A stretch of DNA of 64,000 nucleotides, taken from positions 62,001-126,000 of the forward strand of contig JAANYP010002876.1 of NCBI GenBank assembly GCA_020465985.1, given 5' to 3'. The translations under genes and the position numbers were made by a program. Within the stretch, counting starts at the first letter, position 1; each line of letters starts with the position of its first letter. Of the stretch, positions 22,917 to 34,640 are shown piece by piece. The notes under the pieces are model-generated. The model saw only the letters and a program-made list of their open reading frames with translations, did no database searches and had not been told where the DNA came from. This DNA is from Centrapalus pauciflorus (taxonomy: Eukaryota > Streptophyta > Magnoliopsida > Asterales > Asteraceae).

Positions 22917-23064
22917 TGCAGAGGTATTCCCATATGGGACAGTTGAATTAGTTGGAGTTGATGGCAACTTTAAGGTAAATGGGCATCGGTTGAAGCTATA
23001 TCACAATCCAGCTGAATTGAATGTTTGTGAGGCCGATCTTCAGTTGGCCGACTTATCAGCTTAA
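22917..23064 (+). pseudogene. Athila integrase C-terminal end
   Basis: The Athila frame resumes after Tekay-1: AEVFPYGTVELVGVDGNFKV, NGHRLKLYHNPAEL, ending in TAA at 23062-23064. The FPYGTVEL and VNGHRLK motifs are typical of Athila integrase ends. Together with 12436-13131 this gives the last third of pol. Confidence 0.85.
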
Positions 23065-24284
23065 TTATCTGTGGCGAGTCTTGCTTGAGACTCATTCATA
23101 ACTCAAGCCACTCTTGTATATTGGTGTGATTTCTTTTTTTTTTTTCTATTATTTGCATTTTCTTTAGTGTGTTTAGTTGTGTGGATTTTGCTAATTTATC
23201 TAGTGTGCTTCTCATAATGCTTTCTATTGTTTGTTGCTTGTTTTGATTTTATTTTCATTGCATGTTTCATGTTTAAGTTCATAGGTTTTGAGTCAAGTGT
23301 GGGGCAGGATGCTATCTTTAATTTTGAGTTTGACTTTTTATAAGTCAACAACTTTGAAATTGTTTAATCTTTCATGGTTTCTATAATTGTAGTTTGTGTA
23401 TGTAATTTTCAGCATCTCATTTATGCTTCTCCATACTTTCATATATCTTGCTTCGTCCACGCTTGAGGTTTGGTTATTGCTTTAATTTCATTGCATTGGT
23501 TTCATCAGTTTGACTCTAAAAGTCAACTTGGTCATGTTTAGTTGGTTCCTGTGTTCTGTTTTAATTGTTTTAATCATCAATAATTCCGGAGTTTCAAGCA
23601 TATAAGTATGGTGTGAGGTGTTTGATGCATAGTAGAGGTAATTGCATAGTCCGTTGCTTGTTTTGGTTCCTCTTTCATATTGTGTTGCCTGTTTGAGTCC
23701 ATAAGTTTGGGAATTAAGTGTGGGATGGGTCATTGTCTTTAATGTTCAGTTTGACTTTTTATAAGTCAACAACTTTGGATTTGTTTACTCTTTTGTGGTT
23801 TCTATATCAGTAGTTTGTGTGTGTCGTCTTTAACACCTCATTCATGTTTTTCCATAGTCTCATAACCCATGCCATGTCGTAACCTGAGCTTCGAGTATCG
23901 CCTTAATTGCATATCTAGTGTTTCATCAGTTTGACTCTTAAAGTCAAAGCATCCATCCCTTAGTTCTTTTAGCCACTTTCTGAACTTGAGTTTCCTTACT
24001 TGAGTGTGGGTTGATGCTTTTGGTGTGTTTGGAATCTCAAATGCATGTAGTCGATTCTTGGTGTTTGAAGTGTCATGTCCGAGATAAACTTAACTTGAAG
24101 TGCGGAGTGTGGTATAGTTGCTAGGGTTTAGTCACTTTCTGAACTCGATTTTAGAACTTAAGGTGCCCTAGGGGCTGATGTCCTTTATTGCTAATGCCTA
24201 TGTAATGGATCTTAATTTTGCTGCTGGGTTAATGAGTCTTTTATTGCTTCAATTGTGTGGGAAACTGATTTGCACTCCTATGAA

Positions 24285-24500
24285 CTCCCACGCACCCGCG
24301 TAAGGGCACCCACGCACCCGCTTGCAAGCCAACTCCCACGCACCCGCGTGCAAGCCTTCTCCCATGCACCTCTATTTGATTCCACGCAATGTTCTCCCAC
24401 GCAGCCGCGTAATGCCTGAATGATTTCTTCACCCACGCAGGCGCGTAATCGGCCACACAGGGGCGTAGTGTTGACCTAGTCCACGCAGGTGCGTGACTTA
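24285..24500 (+). repeat. CCACGCACCCGCGTG word array, internal copy
   Basis: About eight copies of CACGCACCCGCGT and close variants such as CACGCAGGCGCGTAA are present in this GC-rich block. The same word array occurs in the Athila LTR at 29755-29945, followed in both places by a similar CAGTCGATTTTCAG/CAGACGACTTTTTGG-type sequence. Confidence 0.8.
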
Positions 24501-24515
24501 AGCTACGATCTGATA

Positions 24516-24530
24516 TCTATATATAACCCA
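24516..24530 (+). promoter_or_regulatory. TATA-like box after internal GC array
   Basis: CTATATATAACCC lies just after the GC-rich array and about 1.7 kb before the env-like ORF. The arrangement imitates the LTR promoter region. This is a sequence-based guess without other support. Confidence 0.35.
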
Positions 24531-26200
24531 TTTCAGTGCTTTTTTTTTAAAAAAAAACCTACGCTTCTCTCCACCCACGCACGCACCAGACTTCTTCTCA
24601 GCCTCCATTTTCCAGTCGATTTTCAGCAACTTCTACTCGATTTTTGCTTAAATTCCTCGAAGCCAAGTATGCATTATTCCATGCTCAATCTCCATTTTCA
24701 ATTTTTGGGCAAATCCTAGGGTTTTTATTTGGGGGCTGATATGAAAAGTGCGAATTCAGGAATTCAGCTTGAAGACCCTTCTTAGGTTAACTTATTTGCT
24801 TAATCTCTTGCATATTTCCAATTGTTTTAAGAGTTTCATTCAAGTATCTCAGAATTCAGCATGAACACCATCACGGATCGTTCTGATTTTCTTTCTCTGG
24901 TCACCCGCACACACAGTCACGAATTATAACTGTTGCTCCAGCTCTGTCTTGATTTCGTATTTTTTTTAGTTGGTTCATTGTTGTTTGTCGGTGATTTCGC
25001 AAGGTTACTACGTTGCCACCGTTATGCATACTTGCTTGCTATGGATTTTAGTTGGTTTGAGGGTTTATTGGCCGCTCATTGCTTTGGTACAATTTTTCAT
25101 TGCTCATGTATGTTGTTATCAATTGGGGGTCTGACCAGGCATTGTTATTTATTTTTAAGTGGTTTTTCCTGCTTATTTTGTTGAATTGTGTGTTTATTGT
25201 TTTCTGTGGAGTTCCTCTCGAGCCACAATCCTTGTCTATGAGTTTCATTTTCAGCTCAAGAGCACTAAGACTCCATAGATTAGTTCATGTTTCCACTCAT
25301 TGTTGATTCAGGTTTAATGCTTATCTTTACATCTGGTTGCTCTTGTTTCGCATTGTATGAACACTTGTTAGCTTCGAATGTGGATTTTGAAAGTGGTTGT
25401 TCATGTTAAATTCTCTCTTGATACTCACGCATTCTGATCAGAGTTTGGTTATATCTTACATCATTGGTTAAGGCGTGTCTGCTCATTGTTACTTTAATTA
25501 TGCCTTTATGGTTTTGGTTCCTATTTTTCTGCTACTTTACTGGCCATTCGTGTTTTGCATATGACCTGTAGCCTTGGGGTCCATTCATGAGTACATATCG
25601 CCTCTACCTGGTTATTATAGTGCACATCTTGGTACAAATCAATTGAGTATCATGGGTTGGGGCTGGAATTGAGCCATAGTTGGTAGGGTCATAATTCATG
25701 TGTTGGCTTATAAGTCCAAGAGAGACTTGTGGTTCTATTTGCTCATTTATGCTACACATTAGTTGACGGGGTTGTTTCTCCCTATCTGATTCTATGCACC
25801 TGGCAGTCATCTAGCTAGCATTGTTAGTCCTTATATCACGTAGATATGCTTCACGCTAGGCTAGTAATCATCATGTTAAGCTTTAATGCTCATTTTTCGG
25901 CTCCTGAGTGCATTCTGTACTATCTTCATTTCTCACTCACAAGTATGTTCATCATGCATTTCTTAATTACTCTCGAGTATTTTTATTATTTTTTTGTTTT
26001 ATTTTTGTTTTTATTTATTATTATTATATTTTTTATTTATCTTTCTTATTTATTTTTATCAATTTATAGTCCTAATTTTTCTTAGATTTTAGCCTTTATT
26101 TGTGTCTTTTTATTCCTTGTACACCTATATCTGCTTGATGAACATTTCTTGCACTTTTAATTCAAACTAACTTTGAAATGTGTTATCTTTTGATCAAATC

Positions 26201-27700
26201 ATGTGAGGCAACAGGCCGCGACGTATCCCATCACCTCCTTCTTCCTTTATACCAGAGGTTGACCCTGAAGCCGAGGTGGGCCCTCCCGATCTTGATCAGT
26301 GGTTAGTTTTCGCAAGGGACGATGATATGAGGGAGTTTCCCAAATTAGTCGGCAAGAGTTTTGCTGCGACGAATTCCATCAGCTGGGCAGATATGACTAC
26401 AATTGGCATCGCCGATCGCCTGCGCCAAATTATGCAGCATGGTCCTACGGATTTGGATCACCCTCCAGCATTTGAACGACTTCTTTCTATTAGAGAGCCT
26501 GTTTATCGAGAGCTATGCCTAGAATTTTTAGCCACTGTAGTTTTTGATGGGGCTATCACTGATTATGATACCACTGGCATGATATGGTTCAGGCTAGGAG
26601 GGGTTGAGAGGGAGTTCTCACTTCGTCAGTTTGCTACAGTTATGGGAATATACACAGCAGAGGAGGCTTCTGCACCTATGTTTGAGGATGTTGTTCGCGA
26701 CGCCCCCACAGACTTTGATCATCTTTCTTTTTGGGCAGAGTTTGCAACGGGTAAATACTCCAACTCAGCCAAAGGCACAGCATTCCGAGACCCGCTACAT
26801 AGGTTATTTTGGAGGATTTTGGCTGAGAGTTTATGTGGACGGGGAGTAGGTGCATGTAGTGTCTCAATCAAGGATTTGGAGAGCATGCACTTATTTTTGA
26901 GAGAGGAGTGGCATGTTCAGATTGCTTATCGTTTAACCTGTTTCATCTGCCATTGTTCTGGCGTTCGTTCGAGTAGTGCCATCACTGGTGGAGCTTATAT
27001 CACACATTTAGCTCGCCGGTTGGGCATTTTGACTCCAGATATTGAGGGCCGCCTTACGAGAGTTCTGGAGCATGGTGTTATATAGATTCAGTTGCAGACT
27101 CTCCGCAACATGGGCATCGTAGATCGTAGGCACAACCACCTCGTCATCCCCCAGCCTCAACCCAGAGCCCAGCATGATCCACCCCCATTCCCTGTTCCCC
27201 GCCCTGATATCCCTGAGCCTTCGCGTGCATCCACCTCCGCCCACTTTCCATCGACCCCTCTAACCCTACATTTTGGACTCCTACCTACCGATCCAGTAGC
27301 TTATTATGCAGCCCTTACTACCCTCCTTCACACGTATCGGGCCACAGATTCACTACTGGCAGCTGCTGGATTGCCATCGTTACCACTCCTACCTTACTCC
27401 CTTGTCCCCACCCCTGCTACTCCCTCTGTGGACCCGACACCGACTGATACTCCTGTGGGTCAAGAGCAGCAGCCACCGCCATCCCCACACCAGTCACCTC
27501 ACTCATCACCACCGCCTACACCACTTCATCATTCACCTACTTCCGTTGATATGGGCTTATCTGCCACTACTTTTGTCTCCTCTGCTGCGGTCTCTGATGC
27601 TAGGCCTCCTGTGCGCCCTTTGGATGCCTCCCGTATCGCCAGGCCGAGAGCCTCTACTATCACGCATACGTATTCTCATCGCCGTGTCAGGCGTTCCTAG
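26201..27700 (+). pseudogene. Athila env-like ORF (ATHILA ORF-1 family type)
   Basis: A long frame with FPKLVGKSFAATNSISWAD, FLATVVFDGAITDYD, WFRLGGVEREFSLRQFATVM, HLFWRILAESLCGRG and GGAYITHLARRLGI matches the protein placed after pol in Athila elements. The last part (after 27092) is rich in Pro, Ser and Thr. The likely start ATG at 26201 is followed at once by TGA (26204-26206), and TAG at 27083-27085 splits the frame again. Otherwise it is open for about 500 codons. No signal peptide or clear membrane segment is visible, so an envelope role remains unproven. Confidence 0.75.
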
Positions 27701-29518
27701 TCGTAGTGATCTCATGGGTGTTCAGGATGTTTATTTTATTTTCTTTTGGTTTTTCTTTATCATTTGTATCTAATCGTTTACTTTATTATTTGATGTACAG
27801 TTATTTAGCTTATTGTTACTTTATCATTGCTGATATATGGTTGTTCATTATGCTTGCTTTTGATTAAGGTTGGACCGTGGTATAGATGCTTGCTGGCAGT
27901 AAGTTCAGCTTCATCGTCTAGATCCGCCTAATGCTTGCTTCGTCATTAGGGGAGTTTTTCTTGTTCTTATTTTCTTATTCCCGTTTGATTTGCATTGTTC
28001 ATGACTGTGAGGACACTATCAACCTTAAGTGTGGGGTGGGGGGTGTGAAATGTTGATTTTGAGATTTGCATGTACTTAAGTAAAAGTCGCAACATTTTTG
28101 TCTAAAATTGGGCTGATTTTTCAAAACTTATTCTCTATTTTTGGCATGTTGGACTCTTTTGCAGTATTGTTCTATTTTCTATGCATGCGAAGCTGAGCAA
28201 GTGACTTTGAGATTATTTTGTGGTAACAGGATGTTTGATGTGCATGTCACGCTTCTTGACTGAAATTCCATGATTAAGCACAAATAACCCTGTACATTCG
28301 TTTCGTGAGAATTTGAGCCCATCTAGCATTCATATTTAATGCTCATTATTTCTTTCGGTGTGAATTTGTCGGTGTTAATTGGATTAAGGTAGAACTTGTT
28401 TGTCAAATGCATGCCAAGATCACATCGTTTGAGAATCTAGCACTTATATAAAGGCACAGTTAGGATACCCCTTTTTCCCCAATGACACCATTACCGGCAT
28501 CATTTTCCCTAGTTTCCCCGTTTGAGCCTGAGCCTTTCATTTCGGTGACAACCCACATTATCAGCCAAATAATCCTTTTGTCTATCATTTGACCAGAATT
28601 GGGATCGTGATTCAGTAGCAAGCTTTAGGAATTTACCTGGGATCATTCATTTGTTAGTTAATCCTCTGTGAGCCTTGACGATTATGCCTTGTTTTGATAG
28701 CAGTCGAGTCATATGTACTTTCTATGCTTTTGTGCTCTTCCTGACTTTTCTAGTGTTGTACCGCGGCAATGCTAGTATGGTTAAGAGAGTTCTTTTTGGG
28801 TACAGATTGCACATAGTCGGTGTTTGGAAATTCAGCGCTATATAAAAGAAAAAAGAAAAGAAAAAAGAAAAGAAAAAGAAAAGAAAAAGAGAAAAGAAAA
28901 GAGAAGAGAAGGTATTGGAATAAGAAAGAGAAACGAATTTTTGTCCTTATGAGCTGTTATTAGATGTGAAAAATCAAGCCAGTTTGCTTGGGAAATTTTC
29001 TCAGTGATTTATTTGGGTCCCTTGTTGGTTACTCGCTTCTATTGCTTGCTGCTTGATCTTGGATCCCATTCTTTTAGCTCACTTTGGCCATATAGTTCCC
29101 ATGTCCTTAGCCTAGCTTCGTAACAGCCTATTAAGACCTTTATGTGCTTTATTTTCAAACACTTAGTGATGGCGGCGTGATTTACTCTCAAGCATATGCT
29201 CACATTCTTTTAACAGGTCTGGCATTGAGCGAAATTTGTGAAAACACATGAGCCTATACACTTGAGTGATGAGTGGAAGCTGTGAGGTGCTGAGTCATGT
29301 GATTAGGTGGGAAGTTGTTGACATTATCATTCTATTCTTTTTGCATCTTGTGGTCTCATTGATTCTTGCCTTGGCTTCAAATTCATAGTTTATGGATTTT
29401 TAATGCTTCAGAGTCTATATATTGTTTCTAGAATGTTTGTTTTGAGTTGAGGCCTTGGTTGAAGACATTTATGTTGCAGTTTCCTTGGGGACAAGCAAAG
29501 CTCAAGTGTGGGGTATTT
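27701..29518 (+). other. Athila 3' untranslated spacer and PPT
   Basis: I see no coding sequence. It contains TTAAGTGTGGGGTGGGGGG at about 28026-28044 (a PPT-like word), an (AAAAG)n tract at about 28848-28912, and TCAAGTGTGGGGTA at 29503-29515 just before the 3' LTR. The last is the likely active PPT. Confidence 0.65.
28848..28912 (+). repeat. (AAAAG)n purine microsatellite
   Basis: Units of AAAAG, AAAAAAG and AGAAG form an uninterrupted purine run of about 65 bases inside the Athila spacer. Confidence 0.9.
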
Positions 29519-31494
29519 TGATATGTGCAAAATTATACATGTTTTTGGTATCATTTTACCTCCAATTTATGTAATTTTCAGACCGAAACGCGTGAAAAAG
29601 ATACTGATTTCATTAATATGTTTGGTCCGCAGGTCAGAAGCCATTAAATCAACTTGGGAACAGAATCCAAGGCTAAAATGACGAGATTTTATGATCCAGC
29701 CATCTCCCGTGATCGAAAGCAAAATCTGGCGAAAAGTGAATCTACAGGTCCGCGTAAGACTCTCCACGCACCTATGTGGCTAAGTCCAGTTGAGCATCCA
29801 CACACCCGCGTAGAACATCCCACGTGCCCGCGTGCCCAATTTCAGTCAAAGCAAGCCACGCACCCGCATAGCTTACCCACGCAGGGGCGTAGGCTAGGTT
29901 AAGTCCACGCACCCACGTGACTTGCCCCTACGCGCCCGCGTGCCGGGCTCAGCCCACCAAATTCGTTTTTAAAAGCTAAGATGCGGCAGTAGCAAACCAG
30001 AATCGATTTTGGGCGAATTTCAGACGACTTTTTGGTGAAATTCCTCTCGGTTTTCAGTAGTTATTCGTACTTTATCATAGTTTTAGCTTAGGGTTTCGTT
30101 ATTCTTCAATTTTACAAGCATTCGGGGCGATTCCAGCGTCAATTTGTGCGTTTCAGACACGACCTAGGCGATTTCATCACGGTTGTCTCAGATTTTCAAG
30201 TAATTAATCATATTTTGGTGAAAGGTTTCGAATTTCTTGGATTACAAGCATTCGGTTCGAATTTTGGATTCAATTTCTATATTGTAGCAGCGCTATTTGG
30301 TACATTCGTTCCTTAAACTTTCTGATTGCATAATGTTTTTTATTTATTTAAGTTTAATTTTGGGTTTTAGCATGATTAGTGAGTAGTTTTCTTGTTCACC
30401 CGCTTGGGATGATGGATTCTATGTATTAATTGGTAAATTATTGGATTGATTGATGGATTTTGGTTTATATTTATTGGATTCTTGATTATTTCATATTTTC
30501 TTGTTAAAAATTAGATTTTTATTAATCTTTTAGCATTGTTTTGCGATAATAAAATGTTAATTAAATCTGCGTTTTAAAAAGAAAGATGCTTTACATGAAA
30601 AATTAATAGTCAATTATCTCGTCTAGGCATTGTGTTGTGATAATGATTTGATTGTTGATTGTTAATCTAGAATTTTATGCGTTTGTTGGTTCTTATGCAT
30701 TGTGTTGCGATAATAGGGTTGACAAATCATAAAGTTTGATTTTTAAAGTTACAAAGTCAATTTGTTGGATTTCGGTGTTAATCGATTATCTTTAGGCATT
30801 GTGTTGCGATTATAAGATTTATTGGTTAATATTGGAGTTTCAACGAGTTGCTTTGTTTTCATCACGTGATTATCAAGATTAAATATTTTAACTTGAAGTA
30901 ATTAAATAATCGGTAAGTTAAACTAAAATCCAGACTTAATTGAATTTAGAATTGGTTATCAACCGATTTGTCTTTAGTCAGATAATTCAATCTATCGCCA
31001 ATTAATCGTAGTTTTCTAATTCCAAGTGGGTGACGCTTTCGTAATATAAGAGTTTCGTAAAATTTATCATCGTTCTTTACTTGCTTAGGTTAGTTTGATT
31101 TGATTTTGCTTTAATTAGTTTGGTTCGTATAATTTAGTTGTCGTTACTTGCTTGCTTTAGTTGTTTAGTTTAATTAGTGTTTGCCGGTAGTAGTTTTTAT
31201 TTTAAAATTGAAAAAGACCAAAAAAATTAGATTAACTTCATTCTTGTTTTACTTAGTTTGAATTAGTTATTTCGTTAATTGTTTTTATTATCTTAGTTGT
31301 TAATTCCGTCAGAAAGTCCGAAATAGCTAAATATTGCTTTAGGTTGTAGTATTGGAGTCTCCTTTCTTTATTTCGTTCCCTGAGTTCGATAAATCCTGAG
31401 TGATTCTTCAAGCTATATTGCACACGATTGGTACACTGCCAGTTGTGTAATTTATACTTTGGGTTCATTTAGACATTAAAACATGAGGTGTGTT
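29519..31494 (+). repeat. Athila 3' LTR (continues for a few bases after the solo LTR)
   Basis: The LTR starts TGATATGTGC directly after the PPT. It contains the CCACGCACCCGCGT array (29755-29945) and four dispersed copies of GCATTGTGTTGCGATAAT (30532-30812). It is interrupted at 31495 by a solo Copia LTR. The end is probably near 32192 (GTGTTTTGCA), but no second LTR is available for comparison. Confidence 0.65.
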
Positions 31495-32183
31495 TGTTGG
31501 GAAATAGTTTAAGTACATTCAAGCTGTTAGTTAGACTTCTCAGACTGTTAGTAGATTTTTCATGTAAATACAAAGTTCATGCTGCTAGTTAAAGAAACTC
31601 GAGCTGCCAGTGTTAAAGTTCAAGCTGCTAGAGTAAATCTGCTCAAGCTGCTGTGTTCAAGCTGTCCAATGACTCAAGCTGCTCAACAGTTACTCAAGCT
31701 GCTCAACAGTTTCTTAAACAGAAAGTGCTGATTTTCAGGGAAGATATCTACAAGAAGATTTCAGCATATCTACTATCAAAGAAGTCCTAGTCCTTCAAGG
31801 AAACAAGTCGAAAAGCAATATAAATAGACAGAATAGGTTTTCAATTGTAACAGAAGTTTTCTGCGTATTTTTGAGTCTGTAATTGCTTTATTGTTTAAGT
31901 TTTCATAAGCCTCTAAGGTTGTAAAACCCTAAGAACAGTCTGTGTTCTTCGTCTAATCAAAACAGATTAGAGGTGATTGTAATCATTGAATTCAGCAATA
32001 CAAACAGTCTTGATTACTTCTTATGTTTTATGCTTCATTGGTTCTGAAAGTTTTTGTTAAAATAATTAAGTGTTATTCCGCAAACTTCTTAATTAAACTT
32101 TGATTCAAAGCAAGATTATTGATTTATACTCTGATAAATTTCAAATTAGTTAATCTTGGTTATTCATATTTTAGATCCTGACA
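31495..32183 (+). mobile_element. Solo LTR of the Copia B family
   Basis: The plus strand reads TGTTGGGAAATAG to TAGATCCTGACA, the reverse complement of the LTRs at 1512 and 11764 with more differences. It is flanked by perfect GTGTT copies at 31490-31494 and 32184-32188, and no internal sequence or primer site follows. This is the product of LTR-LTR recombination that removed one LTR and the interior. Confidence 0.92.
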
Positions 32184-32192
32184 GTGTTTTGC

Positions 32193-32605
32193 ACGCGTCA
32201 AAAATCTAGTTTGAAAATTTTTCTTTGTTGATAGATGGTACAATTGTTTTCTATCATCTCACTAAAAGTTCCATTCTAAGAAAAATCCTTAACTCAATAA
32301 TGACTTAAATATCTGAGTACCAAAAGTTATTGGTATTGAACTAAGCTTGTGCTTATATTTGCACTTGTGCATTAATACTCTCAACCATTGCATTCCACAC
32401 GTGTTCTTCACTGGAAATGATTGTGGAGATCACCATTAGGCTTCTAAAAGATGAACGGTTGGCAATTCACTTCTTCGTACTTGATTAGTGACTCGATTGC
32501 AGCAGGGCTACGCCAGCGTTTTCAATTATTCAGAACTTCTCAAAACGTCTGCAGGTCATCTCTATTTATAGAGGTCGAGATTTTTAGGGTTTTGGGCGAC
32601 TATAG
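32193..32605 (-). mobile_element. Probable R-U5 part of a Gypsy LTR, split by Tekay-2
   Basis: This is non-coding. It ends in TATAG, the target site of Tekay-2, and joins 41452 onward. On the minus strand the joined sequence shows a GC-rich block with CAGCGCAGGCTGGCGTA, then CTATAAATAG (about 32560) and a leader-like sequence, which is the layout of a promoter LTR. The left boundary against the Athila LTR is not defined. Confidence 0.4.
32601..32605 (+). repeat. Target-site duplication of Tekay-2, left copy
   Basis: TATAG, matching TATAG at 41452-41456 exactly. Confidence 0.92.
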
Positions 32606-34618
32606 TGTAACATCCTCGGAATTATTTTATTGTATTTTGGTTAATTAAGTGGAAAATTATAAATTTAAGTTGAAATTTGAGCGATTATTATGTGTTTTGG
32701 GATATTTAGAAAGTTTGTTGCTATTTTAAGAAAATTGAACTCGGAATCATTGTTATGGAATATTAAGAAATTAAAAGTTATTAATGATAATTTTAAGAGT
32801 AAATCAGTATTTTATGGAACCGGTTAAGTCGAGGGGAGAAATGTGCAAAATGGTGAAAATGGGAATAAAATAAGTTAAGCCTTTATTTGTCACCATTCCT
32901 CTCTCTCTCTCTAGTTTCTCTCTCTAAGTATTTTCTCTCTACATCTCTCTAAGATATCTCACAAACCGACCGTCCGATTATCAAGAATTATACGTCATCG
33001 GAAAGATATCGAGGTGTGCTACAACAATCTACAAACGGATTTCTGATTTCGTACGTATTGAGGTAAGAATCGACTCTTTTAAGTTTGTAGTTTCGGTTTT
33101 GAAGTAAACTAGAATTCGAATCTGTCTTTTATGTAAATTGGAGCTTGTTTTGCTTGAAATATTGCAAGAATGTGATAGTATATGCATAATAGAATCGAAT
33201 CTAGGTATGATACTTGTCATATTCATGATTTTTGACTTAGAAATGAAGGATTTAAGCTGAAATGATGAACAGACTCGAATATGCCAAGAACAGAGTCGAA
33301 ATGCAAGAACAAACTCGAGTTTGTTATTAGATTCGAGTGTGTTTTCGAGTGTAACACTAGATTCGATGGGTGTAGGTTCGAATCTATACCAGATTCGAAG
33401 CATAGGTTCGAATCTACCTATGGGGGTTCGAATCTGTCATCAGATTCTAAGGTGGTTCGAATCTAACCCCTTAAATTCGAGTTTAATGCCTAAAATTGAG
33501 AAATCTACTCTCTAAACTCGTGTATTTTGAATGAAACTCATAAACAACACATAAAATGACAAGGTTTACTCAAAGGACAATGTATGAACATGAGATAAGC
33601 TCAAAATTAATTATGGTATGAATTTAGACATGGACCCGAAATGGGGAAAAATATTGCAAAACTTACGAAACTTGATTTTATGGATTTAAACGGTTATTGA
33701 TACGAGGTGTTGTTGTAATTAATGTAACAGGTCCCTTGTGGTGTTGTTTAACCCACAGTGGGGTACTTGGTGGATCCGGTTGAAAGCCCGAGGAGAAATA
33801 AAATTGGTTAAAAGTTTAATTACGCACCCACTGTGAGTACATATGATTTCGCATGTTTATATCTGCTTTATGATTGCTTTTGTCTACTGAGACATGTTGC
33901 TTCATTTTTCGTTTGGAATTCTACTAACTTGCGTAGATTTAGATGCACATTCTTATTTGATGCATGTCCGTTCGTTTGTTGTGCATCTACGATGGACCGG
34001 TGGGTCGCATCTGTTACTCTGATGTTACTGCTCTATATGACGCTGGAGCTGATCCCTCCAGGTCCGGTAGGCAGTATGTCATCCCCGATGTTATGTCTGT
34101 CTCAGTTAGTATGTTTTAAAGGCCGAGCTTTGGGCTCGTGGGAGCGACGGCTCATGTGTGGTCGTACTTTGTGTACGTGGAGAGTGCACGACGTGTGTCG
34201 TCGGTGCTACTCTTGTGGGCATCATAAGGATTTATAAAACGTGTAAATCTGTGTATTCACTAAGCATTCGCTTACCCCTCAGTTGTCTTCATTTTTACAG
34301 GAAAGGGTAAATCAGCTGTCGGACCTTCTAGTTAGGTCATTTGGGAAGATTTGGAAGACTTGGTACTATTTAATCGGTAATTATGTTATGAGACAATGTT
34401 GTAATATATTCTGGATGATTGTAATAATTGTAATGGGTGTGTAGACTTAGACTTGGTACCTTATAGCACTGTAGGGTGTTTGACACTATTGCACTACTTT
34501 ATTTATGTATTTAATGCTTCCGCACTTAATTTAGGCTGTCAGATCATTATGTTATTGCATGTTGATGATCAATCCTGGGTGTATTGTAATTGGTGGTTGT
34601 TGTGGCAAGGGTGTCACA
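32606..34618 (+). repeat. 5' LTR of Tekay-2
   Basis: The LTR runs from TGTAACATCC to GGGTGTCACA. It contains a (CT)n run near 32900, a cluster of GGTTCGAATC words (33375-33463), and a conserved block near 33736-33830 (CCCACAGTGGGG). The 3' LTR is almost identical. Confidence 0.95.
33290..33475 (+). repeat. Cluster of GGTTCGAATC / AGATTCGAAG words in LTR
   Basis: GGTTCGAATC occurs at 33375, 33405, 33425 and 33454, alternating with GATTCGA-type words. The word matches the core of the B box of tRNA-type promoters, but no A box or cloverleaf is present. The same cluster is in the 3' LTR around 40205-40300. Confidence 0.85.
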
Positions 34619-34623
34619 CGAGA

Positions 34624-34640
34624 TGATATCAGAGCAGTAG
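34624..34640 (+). promoter_or_regulatory. Primer binding site of Tekay-2
   Basis: TGATATCAGAGCAGTAG starts five bases after the 5' LTR. It differs from the usual TGGTATCAGAGC by one base. Confidence 0.7.

Larger units (their letters stand above)
23065..26200 (+). other. Athila spacer between pol and env-like ORF
   Basis: I see no coding sequence in these 3.1 kb. They contain two tandem, diverged units (about 23265-23526 and 23690-23947), each with two TTGACT/AGTCAA hairpins. There are three AAGTGTGGG-type words (23294, 23715, 24001). An array of CCACGCACCCGCGT words (24285-24500) is followed by a TATA-like CTATATATAA near 24518-24527. The rest is T-rich and unremarkable. Confidence 0.6.

Noticed and set aside
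24489..24719. 76-codon frame after the TATA-like box
   Set aside because: T-rich leader sequence without conserved residues; better explained as an untranslated region.
26276..27085. Start of the Athila env-like ORF at 26276
   Set aside because: The codon there is GTG and the same frame is open further left to the ATG-TGA at 26201.
33375..33463. tRNA genes suggested by GGTTCGAATC
   Set aside because: No A box, anticodon arm or acceptor stem can be fitted around any copy.
33833..34237. 134-codon frame in the Tekay-2 LTR, repeated at 40666-41070
   Set aside because: It is duplicated only because it lies in both LTRs; Cys-rich, no known domain, and no room for expression apart from the LTR.
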